Shown: in pieces, positions 55,899 through 64,000 of the stretch
Numbering within the stretch: the first letter of the stretch is position 1
Layout: each line of letters begins with the position of its first letter
DNA from: Mesorhizobium sp. 113-3-3
GTDB taxonomy: Bacteria; Pseudomonadota; Alphaproteobacteria; Rhizobiales; Rhizobiaceae
NCBI RefSeq assembly: GCF_016756495.1
Contig: NZ_AP023243.1
Location: 3,352,501 to 3,416,500, forward strand
DNA length: 64,000 nt
Direction: 5' to 3'
The notes under the pieces: model-generated
Told to the model about the DNA's origin: nothing
The model's input: the letters and a program-made list of their open reading frames with translations, nothing else
Databases searched by the model: none
Made by a program: the position numbers and the translations under genes

Positions 55899-56867
55899 CT
55901 ACTTCTGCGCGCCCTCGGCAAGGGCCTGCAGCATCGGGCGGGTCGGCGCGAAGAAAGTCGTGCCGGTCTGCGGCGTCGAGACATCGAGCAGCCGGTCGTA
56001 GGCGCCCGGCGGGTCGCCGACATACATGCGCTGCAGCATCTTCTCGGTGACCCAGAGATACCTCGAGTAGCCGATGAAATAGGTACCGAACTCATTCTGC
56101 CCGGGCCTGCCGAACGGCATGTTGTCGCGCAAAATGTCGTATTCGTTGCCGTCGGCGTCCTCGATCGTGGCCAGCGATTTGTGCGATTTGCGCGGCGCGT
56201 CGTCATCGTCGATCTCGATGTTGTCGATCTTGGTGCGGCCGATGATCGCCTCCTGCTCTGATGTCGGAATGCGCGCCCAGGCCTGCATGTCGTGCAGGTA
56301 TTTCTGGACGACGACATAGGAGCCGCCGGCATAGTCGCCATCCTCATCGCCGATCAGCGCCGAGGCGGGCAGGTCGAGGCCGGTCGGATTGGCGGTGCCG
56401 TCGACGAAGCCGAGCAGGTCGCGGGCGTCGAAATAGCGAAAGCCCGTGACTTCGTCGACGACGGTCACATCAGGACCAAGCCGGTCGAGCAAGATGCGCT
56501 CGAACTCGAAGCACATGTCCGGCCGCTCGGCCCGGATGTGGAATAGAAGGTCGCCCGGCGTCGATGGCGCCGAATGGACCGCCCCCTTGATCGGCGCGAA
56601 CGGCTTCAGCTCCAGCGGCCGCCGCCCGGGGCTTAGACGATCCCACAGATCGCGGCCGATGCCGGCAATGCACGACAGGCGGCCGCCGAGATCGCGGAAG
56701 CCGACCGTCTTGACCAGATCGTCAAGTTCGCCGAGCACGGAACAGACCTTGGCCAGGGCCGGTTGTTCGCCGGCAACGGTGACGACCAGGAAAATCGCCG
56801 ACTGCGAAAGCGGCGCATCGACGCTCTGCGCGTCGATCGGCACGCGGTCCCAGTTCTTGCCTGACAT
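55899..56867 (-). CDS. DyP-type peroxidase (YfeX-like class)
   Basis: This 322-residue haem peroxidase of the dye-decolourising family has the catalytic GFVDGTANP with Asp156. The likely proximal His is His229 in RKSHKSL, and the distal Arg lies in ILRDNMPFG. Ferredoxin-like halves are seen at LFHIRAERPDMCFEFERI and YFIGYSRYLWVTE. The C-terminus ends in LAEGAQK, with no encapsulin-loading peptide, and no twin-arginine signal is present, so it should be cytosolic. It is divergent from the AsmA gene by 132 bases. Confidence 0.92.
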   Translation of the reverse strand: MSGKNWDRVPIDAQSVDAPLSQSAIFLVVTVAGEQPALAKVCSVLGELDDLVKTVGFRDLGGRLSCIAGIGRDLWDRLSPGRRPLELKPFAPIKGAVHSAPSTPGDLLFHIRAERPDMCFEFERILLDRLGPDVTVVDEVTGFRYFDARDLLGFVDGTANPTGLDLPASALIGDEDGDYAGGSYVVVQKYLHDMQAWARIPTSEQEAIIGRTKIDNIEIDDDDAPRKSHKSLATIEDADGNEYDILRDNMPFGRPGQNEFGTYFIGYSRYLWVTEKMLQRMYVGDPPGAYDRLLDVSTPQTGTTFFAPTRPMLQALAEGAQK

Positions 56868-56999
56868 TCGAAAATCTCCGCTTTTGCCGGATTTGTTTCA
56901 GATAGCCCGGGATGACGCAATACTGGATGAATTGCCTCTTTATCGACACGCGGATGCGGGTAGAGTGCGGCAGAATTTCAAACAACCTGTTGGGGGCTG

Positions 57000-59900
57000 A
57001 TGCTCGCACGCCTGTTCGTGATCTTCGGTGGCCTGTTCGTGCTGGTGCTGTGCGCGGCGCTGGTGGTGCCCTATTTCATCGATTGGACCGGCTACCGCGC
57101 TGAGTTCGAGCGTGAGGCAAGCGCCATTCTCGGCCGCAAGGTGACCGTGCAGGGCGATGCCACGGCGCGGTTGCTTCCATTCCCCTCTGTGACCTTCTCC
57201 AACGTTGCCGTCGCCGGCGGTCCGAAGGGCCAGCCGGCCATGACCGTCGAGACGTTTTCGATGGATGCGGAACTGGCGCCCTTCCTGCGTGGCGAAGTGC
57301 TGATTTTCGACATGCGGCTGGAGCACCCGAAGGCGACCATCGACATTGCCAATGACGGCACTGTCGACTGGGCGATGCGCCCGTCCTCGCCTTTCGACCT
57401 CAACCAGATCTCGATCGAGAAACTGACGGTGACGGAAGGCCAGATCGAACTGCGCCACGCCGCCGGCGGACGCAGCCATATCTTTTCCGAGATCAATTCG
57501 ACCATTTCGGCCAAGTCGCTGGCCGGTCCGTGGCGCATGGATGGCACGTTGCGGCTGGACGGGTTGCGCACCACGATCGCGGCGTCGACCGGCAAGGCCG
57601 AAGGCAATGGCCAGATGCGGCTGCGGCTGAAGGCCGACCCAGACGCCTATCCGCTGGTGATCGAAACCGACGGCAATGCCGGCATCGTCAAGGGTGCCGC
57701 CGTCTACTCCGGCCAGTTCAAGATTTCCGGCGCCGATAAGAATTCGGCCCAATTGCGCGGCACCGATGGCGAGACCGTGAAGGTCAGCACCGGCAAGCCC
57801 GATCCGGGCTTTCGCCTGAACGGCAAGTTCTCGCTCGACCACCAGAAGCTTGGCGTCGACGAATTCCGCTTCGAGACCGGGCCGCTGGACAATCCCTACA
57901 CCGCCGACGGCAAGGCCTCGGTCGATCTCGGCCAGAAGCCGAACTTCGCCATCGAGGCCAATGGCGCGCAGGTGCAGTTCGACGAGGCCGTGGGCGCGGA
58001 ATCCGGCGCAGGCCTGACGCTCGACCAGCGCATCGCCGGTCTGGAGCAGGCGCTGCTCGATCTGCCGAAGCCGACCATTCCCGGTACCGTCGAGGTCAAG
58101 CTGCCGGCGGTGGTGGCCGGCGACACGACGGTGCGTGATGTCCATCTTTCCGCCGAGCCCGTCGAGAGCGGCTGGTCGATCAAATCGCTTGCCGCGACCT
58201 TGCCCGGCCGCACCACGCTGGAAGCCGATGGCATGCTTGCCCTCAATGTGCAGGGCCATTTCGGCTTCACCGGATCGCTGCTGCTGGCCGTGGCGCAGCC
58301 GTCCGGTTTTGCCGCCTGGCTGTCGAAAGATGTCGACGAGGCGATCCGCCGTCTGCCGGCGGCCGGCTTCAAGGCCAAGGTCGATCTGACGGAAAAGCAC
58401 CAGGCCTTCAGCGATCTCGAGCTGATCCTGGGCAAGGCGAAATTCTCGGGCCGCATCGATTCCAGCCAGCCTGACGAAGCCAGGCCATCAGTGCTGATGC
58501 GGCTCGAAGGCGGCGAACTTGACGTCGACGGGCTGGCGGCCTTCGCCTCGATCTTCGTCAGCGACAAGGGCGCCAACCGCTTTGCCGACAGCGATCTCGA
58601 TTTCCAGATCAAGGCCGGGCCGGTCAGCGCCGGCGGGTTGACCGCCGACACGGTCGACACCGCGCTCAGGCTGCGCGACGGCTTGCTTGAAGTCGACCGG
58701 CTCTCCGTCGGCGGATTGGCCGGCGCCTCGATCAGCGCCACGGGGCGGATCAAGGATTTCCCGGCGAGCCCGACCGGCAAGCTCGACGCATCGGTTGTCG
58801 CTGTCGATCTGAAGCCGCTGATCGACGTCGCCGCGCAGCATTATCCCGACAATGCGGTGCTGAAAGGGTTGGCGAGCCGTGCGGCCGCCTATCCCGACCT
58901 ATTCCAGGATGCACGCGTAGACCTTGTGGCAAGTGCCGCTGACAATGGCGATGGCACGACGGGCCTGGCGGTGAGCGGACAGGGCAAGGCCGGCGGCTCG
59001 GCTTTTTCGGCTTCGCTGTCGGGGAAGGGGGAGCCGGACAAGCTTCTCGATGCGCCGGTGACACTGACCTTCAACGCCAAGAACCCCGACGCGACCGCGC
59101 TGCTGGCGCTTTACGGCCTGCCGGCGCTGCCGCTCGGCATGCTGGGCGAGGCAACCACCGATATCCAGGCGAAAGGCACGTTGGGCGGCGGGCTGGCGAC
59201 GACTTTCAGTCTCGCCGGCAATGACTTCAAGGCCAGCTTCGAGGGAACCGTCGCGGACACGCCGCAAGGACCTGCCGCCAAGGGCAAGATCAATCTTGAT
59301 GCGGCCGACATCGAACCGTGGTTGATGACATCGGGCATCGGCCTGCCGGGCATGGGGGCGGGCATGTCGGCATCGCTCTCGGCACAGGGCGACTATGGCA
59401 ACGGCCTGCTGGTGCTGGACAATGTCAGCGGCGCGATCAACGAGGCCGCGGTGTCCGGCGACATCAACATCGACGCCAAGGACGGCGTACCGCATCTGGC
59501 CGGCGCGCTGGCGCTTGACGAGCTCGACCTCGATCCGATGGCGGTGGCGCTGTTCGGCGATTCCGCCTTCCTTGCTGACAAGGGTGGGGCCGACAAGAGC
59601 GGCACCAACAAGGGCGCAAACGACAAGAGCGCAAACGACAGAGGCGGCGCCTGGCCGGCAGCACCCTTCAGCCAGAAGTCCAGCCTGCCGTTTACCGCCA
59701 ATCTCGACCTGACGACGGCCGCCCTTGCCGCCGGGCCGTTCGCCACCGCCTATGATGCCGCCTTTTCGCTGAAGCTCGACCAGGAAGGCATCCGCGTTTC
59801 GGACCTGAAGGCGAAACTTCTCGGCGGGGTACTGACCGGCCTGTTCGAGCTGAAGAACAATGAAGGCACCGGGCTTTTCACCGGCCAGATGAAGCTGGCC

Positions 59901-61016
59901 GGCGCGGATCTGGCAAACGTGCTGCCGGATAGCGGCATTGGCGGCGTCGGCGATTTCTCGACGACTCTTTCGACCAGCGGCAAGTCCGTCGATGCGATGA
60001 TCGCCGCGCTGTCGGGTTCCGGCACGGCGACGCTCAAGGGGTTGCAGGTCGCGGGCGTCAATCCGGACGCATTCAGCGCTTTGCTGGCCAAGGCGGATGC
60101 GATCGGACGCGACATCGACGCGGCCAAGACTGCTGGCTTCGCACCCGGGATCGCTGCCGATGGCAATTTCCCAGCCGGGGACGCCGATGTTGCTTTCACG
60201 ATTGCCGGCGGCACGCTGCGGGCGCCGCCGATCAGCCTTCAAAACCCGGCGGCGACCTTGTCCGCCGACATCACGGCCGATCTCAACACCAGCACGGTTT
60301 CCGCCAAGGGCGCCATCACCTATCGGCCCGGCGACGAGGCGCTGGTCGGCTCCGAGCCGGTCGTCAATTTCACGGCCGAAGGGCCGTTCGGCGCCGTCAA
60401 ACGGCAGTTCGACAGCGAGCCCTTGGCGCAGTTCCTGACCCAGCGCGCGCTGGAGAAGGAGCAGCAGCGCGTCGAGGCGATGCAGGCGGCGTTGCTGGAG
60501 AAACAGCGGCTGCGGCGCGAGGTGCGCTATTACGCGGCGCTGCAGGACGCACGCGACAAGGCCGCTGAGGAACTGCGCCAGCAGGAAGAGGCGGCGCGGC
60601 TGAAAGCCGAGGCCGACGCCAAGGCGAAAGCCGAGGCCGAGGCCCAGGCGCAGGCCGAAGCGGAGGCCAAGGCGAAGGCCGACGAGGAAGCGAAAGCCAA
60701 GGCTGATGCCGACGCCAAGGCGAAAGCCGATGCCGACGCGAAGGCCAAAGCCGAAGCCGACGCCAAGGCCGCGGCCGAGCAGCAGGCCGCCGACGAGGCG
60801 GCCAAGGCTCAGGCCGAGCAGGAGCGCCAGAAGGCCGAGGAAGCGATGCGCATCGCCTCACAGGAAAAGGCCAGGCTCGAGGCCGAGCGCAAGGCCGCTG
60901 AACAGGCGCCCAAGGTCGAGCCTGCGCCTTTGCCGGAGGCCAGCGGCAACCCGCCGCCAGCCAAGCCGAAGTCCAATCCGTTCACGATCGACAATTTGTT
61001 GAAGTCGTTGCAGTAG
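57000..61016 (+). CDS. Very large AsmA-family protein with charged helical tail
   Basis: This 1338-residue protein has one N-terminal membrane anchor (LFVIFGGLFVLVLCAALVVP) and the AsmA start (RAEFEREASAILGRKVTVQG). A long region of beta-strands follows, consistent with an AsmA/lipid-transfer tube spanning the periplasm. Residues 1151-1303 are an Ala/Lys/Glu coiled-coil tail (DAKAKAEAEAQAQAEAEAKA and repeats), then a Pro-rich end NPPPAKPKSNPFTIDNLLKS. A small repeated stretch near residues 861-882 contains KGANDK and KSANDR. Members of this family shape outer-membrane lipid transport. The start at 57000 has GGGGG upstream. Confidence 0.9.
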   Translation: MLARLFVIFGGLFVLVLCAALVVPYFIDWTGYRAEFEREASAILGRKVTVQGDATARLLPFPSVTFSNVAVAGGPKGQPAMTVETFSMDAELAPFLRGEVLIFDMRLEHPKATIDIANDGTVDWAMRPSSPFDLNQISIEKLTVTEGQIELRHAAGGRSHIFSEINSTISAKSLAGPWRMDGTLRLDGLRTTIAASTGKAEGNGQMRLRLKADPDAYPLVIETDGNAGIVKGAAVYSGQFKISGADKNSAQLRGTDGETVKVSTGKPDPGFRLNGKFSLDHQKLGVDEFRFETGPLDNPYTADGKASVDLGQKPNFAIEANGAQVQFDEAVGAESGAGLTLDQRIAGLEQALLDLPKPTIPGTVEVKLPAVVAGDTTVRDVHLSAEPVESGWSIKSLAATLPGRTTLEADGMLALNVQGHFGFTGSLLLAVAQPSGFAAWLSKDVDEAIRRLPAAGFKAKVDLTEKHQAFSDLELILGKAKFSGRIDSSQPDEARPSVLMRLEGGELDVDGLAAFASIFVSDKGANRFADSDLDFQIKAGPVSAGGLTADTVDTALRLRDGLLEVDRLSVGGLAGASISATGRIKDFPASPTGKLDASVVAVDLKPLIDVAAQHYPDNAVLKGLASRAAAYPDLFQDARVDLVASAADNGDGTTGLAVSGQGKAGGSAFSASLSGKGEPDKLLDAPVTLTFNAKNPDATALLALYGLPALPLGMLGEATTDIQAKGTLGGGLATTFSLAGNDFKASFEGTVADTPQGPAAKGKINLDAADIEPWLMTSGIGLPGMGAGMSASLSAQGDYGNGLLVLDNVSGAINEAAVSGDINIDAKDGVPHLAGALALDELDLDPMAVALFGDSAFLADKGGADKSGTNKGANDKSANDRGGAWPAAPFSQKSSLPFTANLDLTTAALAAGPFATAYDAAFSLKLDQEGIRVSDLKAKLLGGVLTGLFELKNNEGTGLFTGQMKLAGADLANVLPDSGIGGVGDFSTTLSTSGKSVDAMIAALSGSGTATLKGLQVAGVNPDAFSALLAKADAIGRDIDAAKTAGFAPGIAADGNFPAGDADVAFTIAGGTLRAPPISLQNPAATLSADITADLNTSTVSAKGAITYRPGDEALVGSEPVVNFTAEGPFGAVKRQFDSEPLAQFLTQRALEKEQQRVEAMQAALLEKQRLRREVRYYAALQDARDKAAEELRQQEEAARLKAEADAKAKAEAEAQAQAEAEAKAKADEEAKAKADADAKAKADADAKAKAEADAKAAAEQQAADEAAKAQAEQERQKAEEAMRIASQEKARLEAERKAAEQAPKVEPAPLPEASGNPPPAKPKSNPFTIDNLLKSLQ

Positions 61017-61022
61017 CCGCAC

Positions 61023-61070
61023 GGCAGTAGGGCAGTAGGGCAGTAGGGCAGTAGGGCAGTAGGGCAGTAG
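61023..61070 (+). repeat. Six tandem copies of an 8-bp repeat
   Basis: GGCAGTAG is repeated six times perfectly, directly after the AsmA gene. It lies between convergent genes, so copy changes should not alter proteins. Such arrays vary by slipped-strand replication and can serve as a strain-typing locus. Confidence 0.9.
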
Positions 61071-61098
61071 GGCGAGGCTTTCCCCGTTCCGGAATTGT

Positions 61099-61986
61099 TC
61101 AGAGAACGAGCATCTCAGCACTGTCGGCGACGTACCGAGCGTGGCGGAAATCTTGGATGGCGGCGAGCTTGCCGTCCTGCCAGGCCAGCAGGATGAAGTA
61201 GGTTGGGCGGGCCGTCGGGTCGTTGGGGTCGCGGACGAGTATTGCCGGCCTGCCTTCGACGAGGCCGGGCACGAGATGCCAATCGCGCACCCTGGAATAG
61301 TTGCCGAAATAGGTGCCGACTTCCTTGTGGCCGTTGAGCCGTGTCCTGGCCACCAGTTCCAGCCGCACCTCTTCGGCCAGCATGTCGCGCACCGCGTCGA
61401 AATCACGGGCATTGAAGCGATCGATGTAGGCGTTGAGCAGCTGGCGTTCCGCAGCACCCAGTCTCGGGACAGGGCGGTCGTCGGGCTCGTGCGCAATCTG
61501 GCGCAGCCGGTCGCGGCCGCGATGCAGCGCAGCCTTGACCGCGGGGATGCTGGTGTCGAGCGTGGCGCTGATCTCCTGCAGGGAATAGCCCAGAACGTCC
61601 ATCATGATGACGCTGCTTCGCTGCGTCACGGGAAGGCGCATGAAGGTATGCAGCCCCGCAGCCGCGGCCTGACGATCGACGGTGGGGTTGGCCGGGTCGA
61701 CGATCATGTCCAAGTCCTCGTCGGAATAGGCGTTTTCGCGGGATCGTCGGCGCAGGAAGTCGAGCGCCGTATTGTGGGCGATGCGAAACAACCAGCCTTC
61801 CGGATTGGCGATCGGGCCGGCGCCGGGCAAGGCCTCGACCGCCTTGGCCAGCGCCTCCTGCAACACGTCCTCGCCGTCGAAGACCGAGCCCGTCATCCGG
61901 GCGCAGTAGCGATGCAGCTTGGGGCGCAATTCTCCAAACAGGCGCTCAAAGGGCCCGTGCTGCCCGCCAGGAATGGGAATGTTCAT
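61099..61986 (-). CDS. ECF sigma factor with fused NTF2/SnoaL-like domain
   Basis: This 295-residue RNA polymerase sigma factor has region 2 (LHRYCARMTGSVFDGEDVLQ) and region 4 (LPVTQRSSVIMMDVLGYSLQ; LDTSIPAVKAALHRGRDRL). A C-terminal extension of about 110 residues looks like the NTF2/SnoaL fold (LLNAYIDRFNARDFDAVRDM). This structure matches the ECF41/SigJ type, where the tail replaces a separate anti-sigma factor. A small 101-residue gene lies upstream in the same direction, 33 bases from it. Targets are not seen. Confidence 0.92.
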   Translation of the reverse strand: MNIPIPGGQHGPFERLFGELRPKLHRYCARMTGSVFDGEDVLQEALAKAVEALPGAGPIANPEGWLFRIAHNTALDFLRRRSRENAYSDEDLDMIVDPANPTVDRQAAAAGLHTFMRLPVTQRSSVIMMDVLGYSLQEISATLDTSIPAVKAALHRGRDRLRQIAHEPDDRPVPRLGAAERQLLNAYIDRFNARDFDAVRDMLAEEVRLELVARTRLNGHKEVGTYFGNYSRVRDWHLVPGLVEGRPAILVRDPNDPTARPTYFILLAWQDGKLAAIQDFRHARYVADSAEMLVL

Positions 61987-62019
61987 TCGTCTCCCGTTCT
62001 GCGCCGTCGCTTCCCTCGG

Positions 62020-62325
62020 TCACGCATCCAGCATCCGGTAGCTGCCCACCACGGTCATCTCGTCGCGTTGCGGAGGTTCGCTGCAGCGATCCCTGATGCC
62101 GTTTTGAAAGGCCACGAATGCGGCCAGCCGCGTGATGATATCAGAATGCGCGTCGGTTTCCGTCTCGACCAGATGGACAAACGTGCCGTCGCCGGACCGC
62201 AAGGTCATGTAGCGAACGCCATCCGGTGCTTTGTCGCGCAGTTCCTTGAACACGGCCTTGACCAGCCGCTCGTTCTCATCGGCCCGTTCGGGTTTGGTCT
62301 TGTAGCGTATCAGATGGCGTTTCAT
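62020..62325 (-). CDS. Small monooxygenase-like protein co-transcribed with the sigma factor
   Basis: This 101-residue protein (MKRHLIRYKTKPERADENER ... ending SYRMLDA) is compact, with alternating strands, as in the antibiotic biosynthesis monooxygenase-like family. Typical parts are KPERADENERLVKAVFKELR and FVHLVETETD. It precedes the ECF sigma gene by 33 bases in the same direction. Partners of ECF41-type factors are often small oxidoreductase or decarboxylase proteins, so this fits a one-system view. Substrate and activity are unknown. Confidence 0.75.
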   Translation of the reverse strand: MKRHLIRYKTKPERADENERLVKAVFKELRDKAPDGVRYMTLRSGDGTFVHLVETETDAHSDIITRLAAFVAFQNGIRDRCSEPPQRDEMTVVGSYRMLDA

Positions 62326-62452
62326 CGCTGGCCTTCCTCTCGATTGCCTTGCGCCCGTTTGAGGCTTTCATCCCCCTAGACGTTGCGGGGAGGCCAAAGG
62401 ATTCAGGCGTCGAAAGAATAAAAGGTGCCATCCGGTGCAAAACGCCAGAGCG

Positions 62453-62899
62453 TCACTCGCGGCCCTGATCGAGCAGGCGCCTCAGCATAGGCTCGATGCG
62501 CGAAAGCTCGTCGAGATGCGCCGCTGACAGTTCGGCCAGGCAATCGTCGGCCCGTTCGGTCAGCCGCAGCAGCACGCGGCGATGGTCGTCCTTGTCCTGG
62601 TCTCGCACGACCAGTCCGGCTTCGCCCAGGCGGTTCACCAGCTCGACGGCGCTGTGATGGCGGATTCGCAGGCGCTCCGCCAGGTCGCCGACCGTCACCG
62701 GTCCGCCGCCCGGATAGCCCTTGATCGCCAGCAGCGCCTGGTGCTGGCGCGGCGTCAGGCCGGCGTCCTCGGCCTGCACCTGGCTGAATTCGAGGAAGCG
62801 GCGGATCAGGTAGCGGAACTCGGACAGCCGCTCGTAGTCGGCCTGTTCGATGGCGGGGCGGGATTTCCTGGGCTGCGTCATTCCAGACATTTGTTCCAT
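62453..62899 (-). CDS. MarR-family transcriptional regulator
   Basis: This 148-residue winged-helix regulator has the helix-turn-helix VTVGDLAERLRIRHHSAVEL and wing residues DKDDHRRVLLRLTER. The start is one of several close ATGs, and 62899 (MEQMSGM) or 62890 are the best. It is divergent from a ClC channel gene, with a palindromic site between. It probably represses its own gene and the channel, responding to a small acid or phenolic. The ligand is unknown. Confidence 0.9.
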   Translation of the reverse strand: MEQMSGMTQPRKSRPAIEQADYERLSEFRYLIRRFLEFSQVQAEDAGLTPRQHQALLAIKGYPGGGPVTVGDLAERLRIRHHSAVELVNRLGEAGLVVRDQDKDDHRRVLLRLTERADDCLAELSAAHLDELSRIEPMLRRLLDQGRE

Positions 62900-62947
62900 T
62901 CCGGCCAAAGGCTCAAACGGTTTTGCTGCAAAACCGGCTTGAATTTA

Positions 62948-62962
62948 TATCGTGTTACGATA
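62948..62962. promoter_or_regulatory. MarR-type operator between divergent genes
   Basis: TATCGT-GTT-ACGATA is a perfect 6+3+6 palindrome in an A/T-rich patch. It lies 48 bases from the MarR start and 79 from the channel start. Position and form fit a MarR dimer site. Confidence 0.75.
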
Positions 62963-63041
62963 GATAGCGAGCCGACAAGTCTGGCCGGCGTCTTCGCCGT
63001 GCCGGCATATCCGAGATGCGGCCACCGCCAGAAAGCCAGCC

Positions 63042-64000
63042 ATGAAGCCCTCCGAAAACAACCATCTCAGGGATTTCACCACCGACGCGCGCGTGCTGAC
63101 CATTGCCACCATTGCCGTGGTGGTCGCCACGGCGGGGCTGTTCGCCGGCATTGCGCTGTTGAAACTGATCCGGCTTGCCACCAACATCGCCTATTTCGGC
63201 CAGTTTTCGCTCGCCGAGCTGAAATTGCAGGATACGCCGCTTGGGCTTGCCGCGGTGGTGGTGCCGGTGATCGGCGCCCTGGTCATCGGGCTGATGGCGC
63301 GCTACGGCAGCGAGAAGATCCGTGGCCATGGCATTCCCGAAGCGATCGAGGCGATCCTGCTCGGGCGTTCGAAACTCGGCGCCAAGGTGGCGATCCTGAA
63401 GCCGCTGTCGTCGGCGATCTCCATCGGCTCCGGTGGCCCGTTCGGCGCCGAGGGGCCGATCATCATGACCGGCGGCGCCATCGGCTCGCTGATCGCGCAG
63501 ATGCTGCCGGTCAGCGACAATGAGCGCAAGACTTTGCTGGTGGCAGGGGCGGCGGCCGGCATGACCACCGTGTTCGGCACGCCGATCGCGGCCATCATGC
63601 TGGCGGTGGAACTGCTGCTGTTCGAATGGACGCCGCGCTCCTTCATTCCCGTGGCGGTCGCGGCCATCGTCGCCGAGGTCGAGCGCACCGTGCTGCATCT
63701 GCCCGGGCCGATCTTTCCGTTCCAGGGCGGCATGGAGGTTTCGTTCGTCGGGCTTGGCGGCTGGGTTCTGGTCGGCATCTGCGCCGGCCTGCTGTCGGGG
63801 CTGCTCACCCAGATGGTCTATGCCTGCGAGGACGCCTTCCAGAAACTGCCCATCCACTGGATGTGGTGGCCGATGATCGGCGGCCTGGTGGTCGGCATCG
63901 GCGGACTGATCGAGCCACGGGCGCTCGGCGTCGGCTATGACAACATCGCCGACATGCTGGATGGCCGCACGGTCGCGGCCGCCGCCCTGCTGCTGCTGGT
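63042..64000 (+). CDS. ClC-family chloride channel/transporter, 3' end outside window
   Basis: This partial protein of at least 319 residues belongs to the ClC family of Cl-/H+ antiporters or channels. The selectivity motif GSGGPFGAEGP lies at residues 129-139, with the gating Glu in the AEGP section. A second conserved region, GAAAGMTTVFGTPIAAIMLA, follows. Membrane helices fill the rest. ATG at 63042 (MKPSENNHLRDFTT) lies 142 bases from the MarR start. The reading frame is open through base 64000, so the C-terminal part, and any CBS domains, lie beyond. Confidence 0.93.
   Translation, partial: MKPSENNHLRDFTTDARVLTIATIAVVVATAGLFAGIALLKLIRLATNIAYFGQFSLAELKLQDTPLGLAAVVVPVIGALVIGLMARYGSEKIRGHGIPEAIEAILLGRSKLGAKVAILKPLSSAISIGSGGPFGAEGPIIMTGGAIGSLIAQMLPVSDNERKTLLVAGAAAGMTTVFGTPIAAIMLAVELLLFEWTPRSFIPVAVAAIVAEVERTVLHLPGPIFPFQGGMEVSFVGLGGWVLVGICAGLLSGLLTQMVYACEDAFQKLPIHWMWWPMIGGLVVGIGGLIEPRALGVGYDNIADMLDGRTVAAAALLLL

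Noticed and set aside
35248..56867. A complete encapsulin system using EncFtn and DyP as cargo
   Set aside because: No HK97-fold shell gene occurs in the window and both candidates lack the C-terminal loading peptide.
61023..61070. Possible CRISPR-like or REP array
   Set aside because: The unit is 8 bp with no spacers, so it is a simple tandem repeat; no CRISPR repeat or cas gene is present.

Overview
The window is GC-rich DNA with dense genes of mixed strand. It looks like the chromosome of an alphaproteobacterium of the Rhizobiales, most like Mesorhizobium. This rests on the bamD-recN-ligA order, the many alphaproteobacterial families (PrmA, CreA, NitT/TauT transporters with an AAA-associated tail, a LOV histidine kinase with a HisKA_2-type kinase) and interspersed palindromic elements of the rhizobial kind. 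No rRNA, tRNA, CRISPR array, transposase or prophage was seen. The genus is inferred from gene content and not from a marker gene.

Layout. 0.2-5.9 kb: outer-membrane assembly lipoprotein BamD, RecN, NAD-dependent ligase LigA and a DUF2461 protein. 6.0-9.0 kb: AzlC/AzlD amino-acid exporter facing an aminopeptidase P. 9.6-12.7 kb: a 1010-residue autotransporter with a palindromic element beginning at its stop codon. 12.9-18.4 kb: PrmA, SCO, CreA, a hexapeptide acyltransferase, an iron permease-like protein, an SDR, a small protein and a TMEM175-type channel. 18.5-24.4 kb: MATE pump, L,D-transpeptidase lipoprotein, an AT-richer patatin with membrane segments, and a secreted phytase-like esterase. 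24.7-34.3 kb: a possible methylamine/C1 region with a covalent-FAD GcvT-type dehydrogenase, an MttB-family methyltransferase, a NitT/TauT ABC transporter lacking a binding protein, a small Cys/Trp protein and a FixL/FixJ-like two-component pair.

34.4-35.6 kb: a DUF4239 membrane protein and a 104-residue protein that matches encapsulated ferritins (EncFtn) in ligand spacing, although no capsid gene is present. 35.6-41.8 kb: a carbohydrate operon (Gfo/Idh/MocA oxidoreductase, TIM-barrel isomerase, ribose-type ABC transporter) divergent from a LacI regulator, with two operator-like palindromes between them. 41.8-49.5 kb: UvrD helicase, a DUF2059 protein, PQQ-dependent membrane glucose dehydrogenase, two small proteins and an exported dienelactone hydrolase.

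49.5-56.9 kb: a response regulator overlapping a LOV blue-light histidine kinase, an EamA transporter divergent from an Lrp regulator, a small conserved-looking protein, a thioesterase divergent from a D-lactate/glycolate-type FAD dehydrogenase, a basic protein and a DyP peroxidase. 57.0-64.0 kb: a giant AsmA protein with a charged helical tail, a tract of six 8-bp repeats, an ECF sigma factor with a fused NTF2-like domain plus a small partner, and a MarR regulator divergent from a ClC chloride channel that runs off the end. A palindromic operator lies between the last two.

The observations most worth following are the capsid-less EncFtn protein beside DUF4239, the patatin with an inserted membrane region, the methyltransferase/flavoprotein/transporter/two-component neighbourhood, and the LOV kinase pair.
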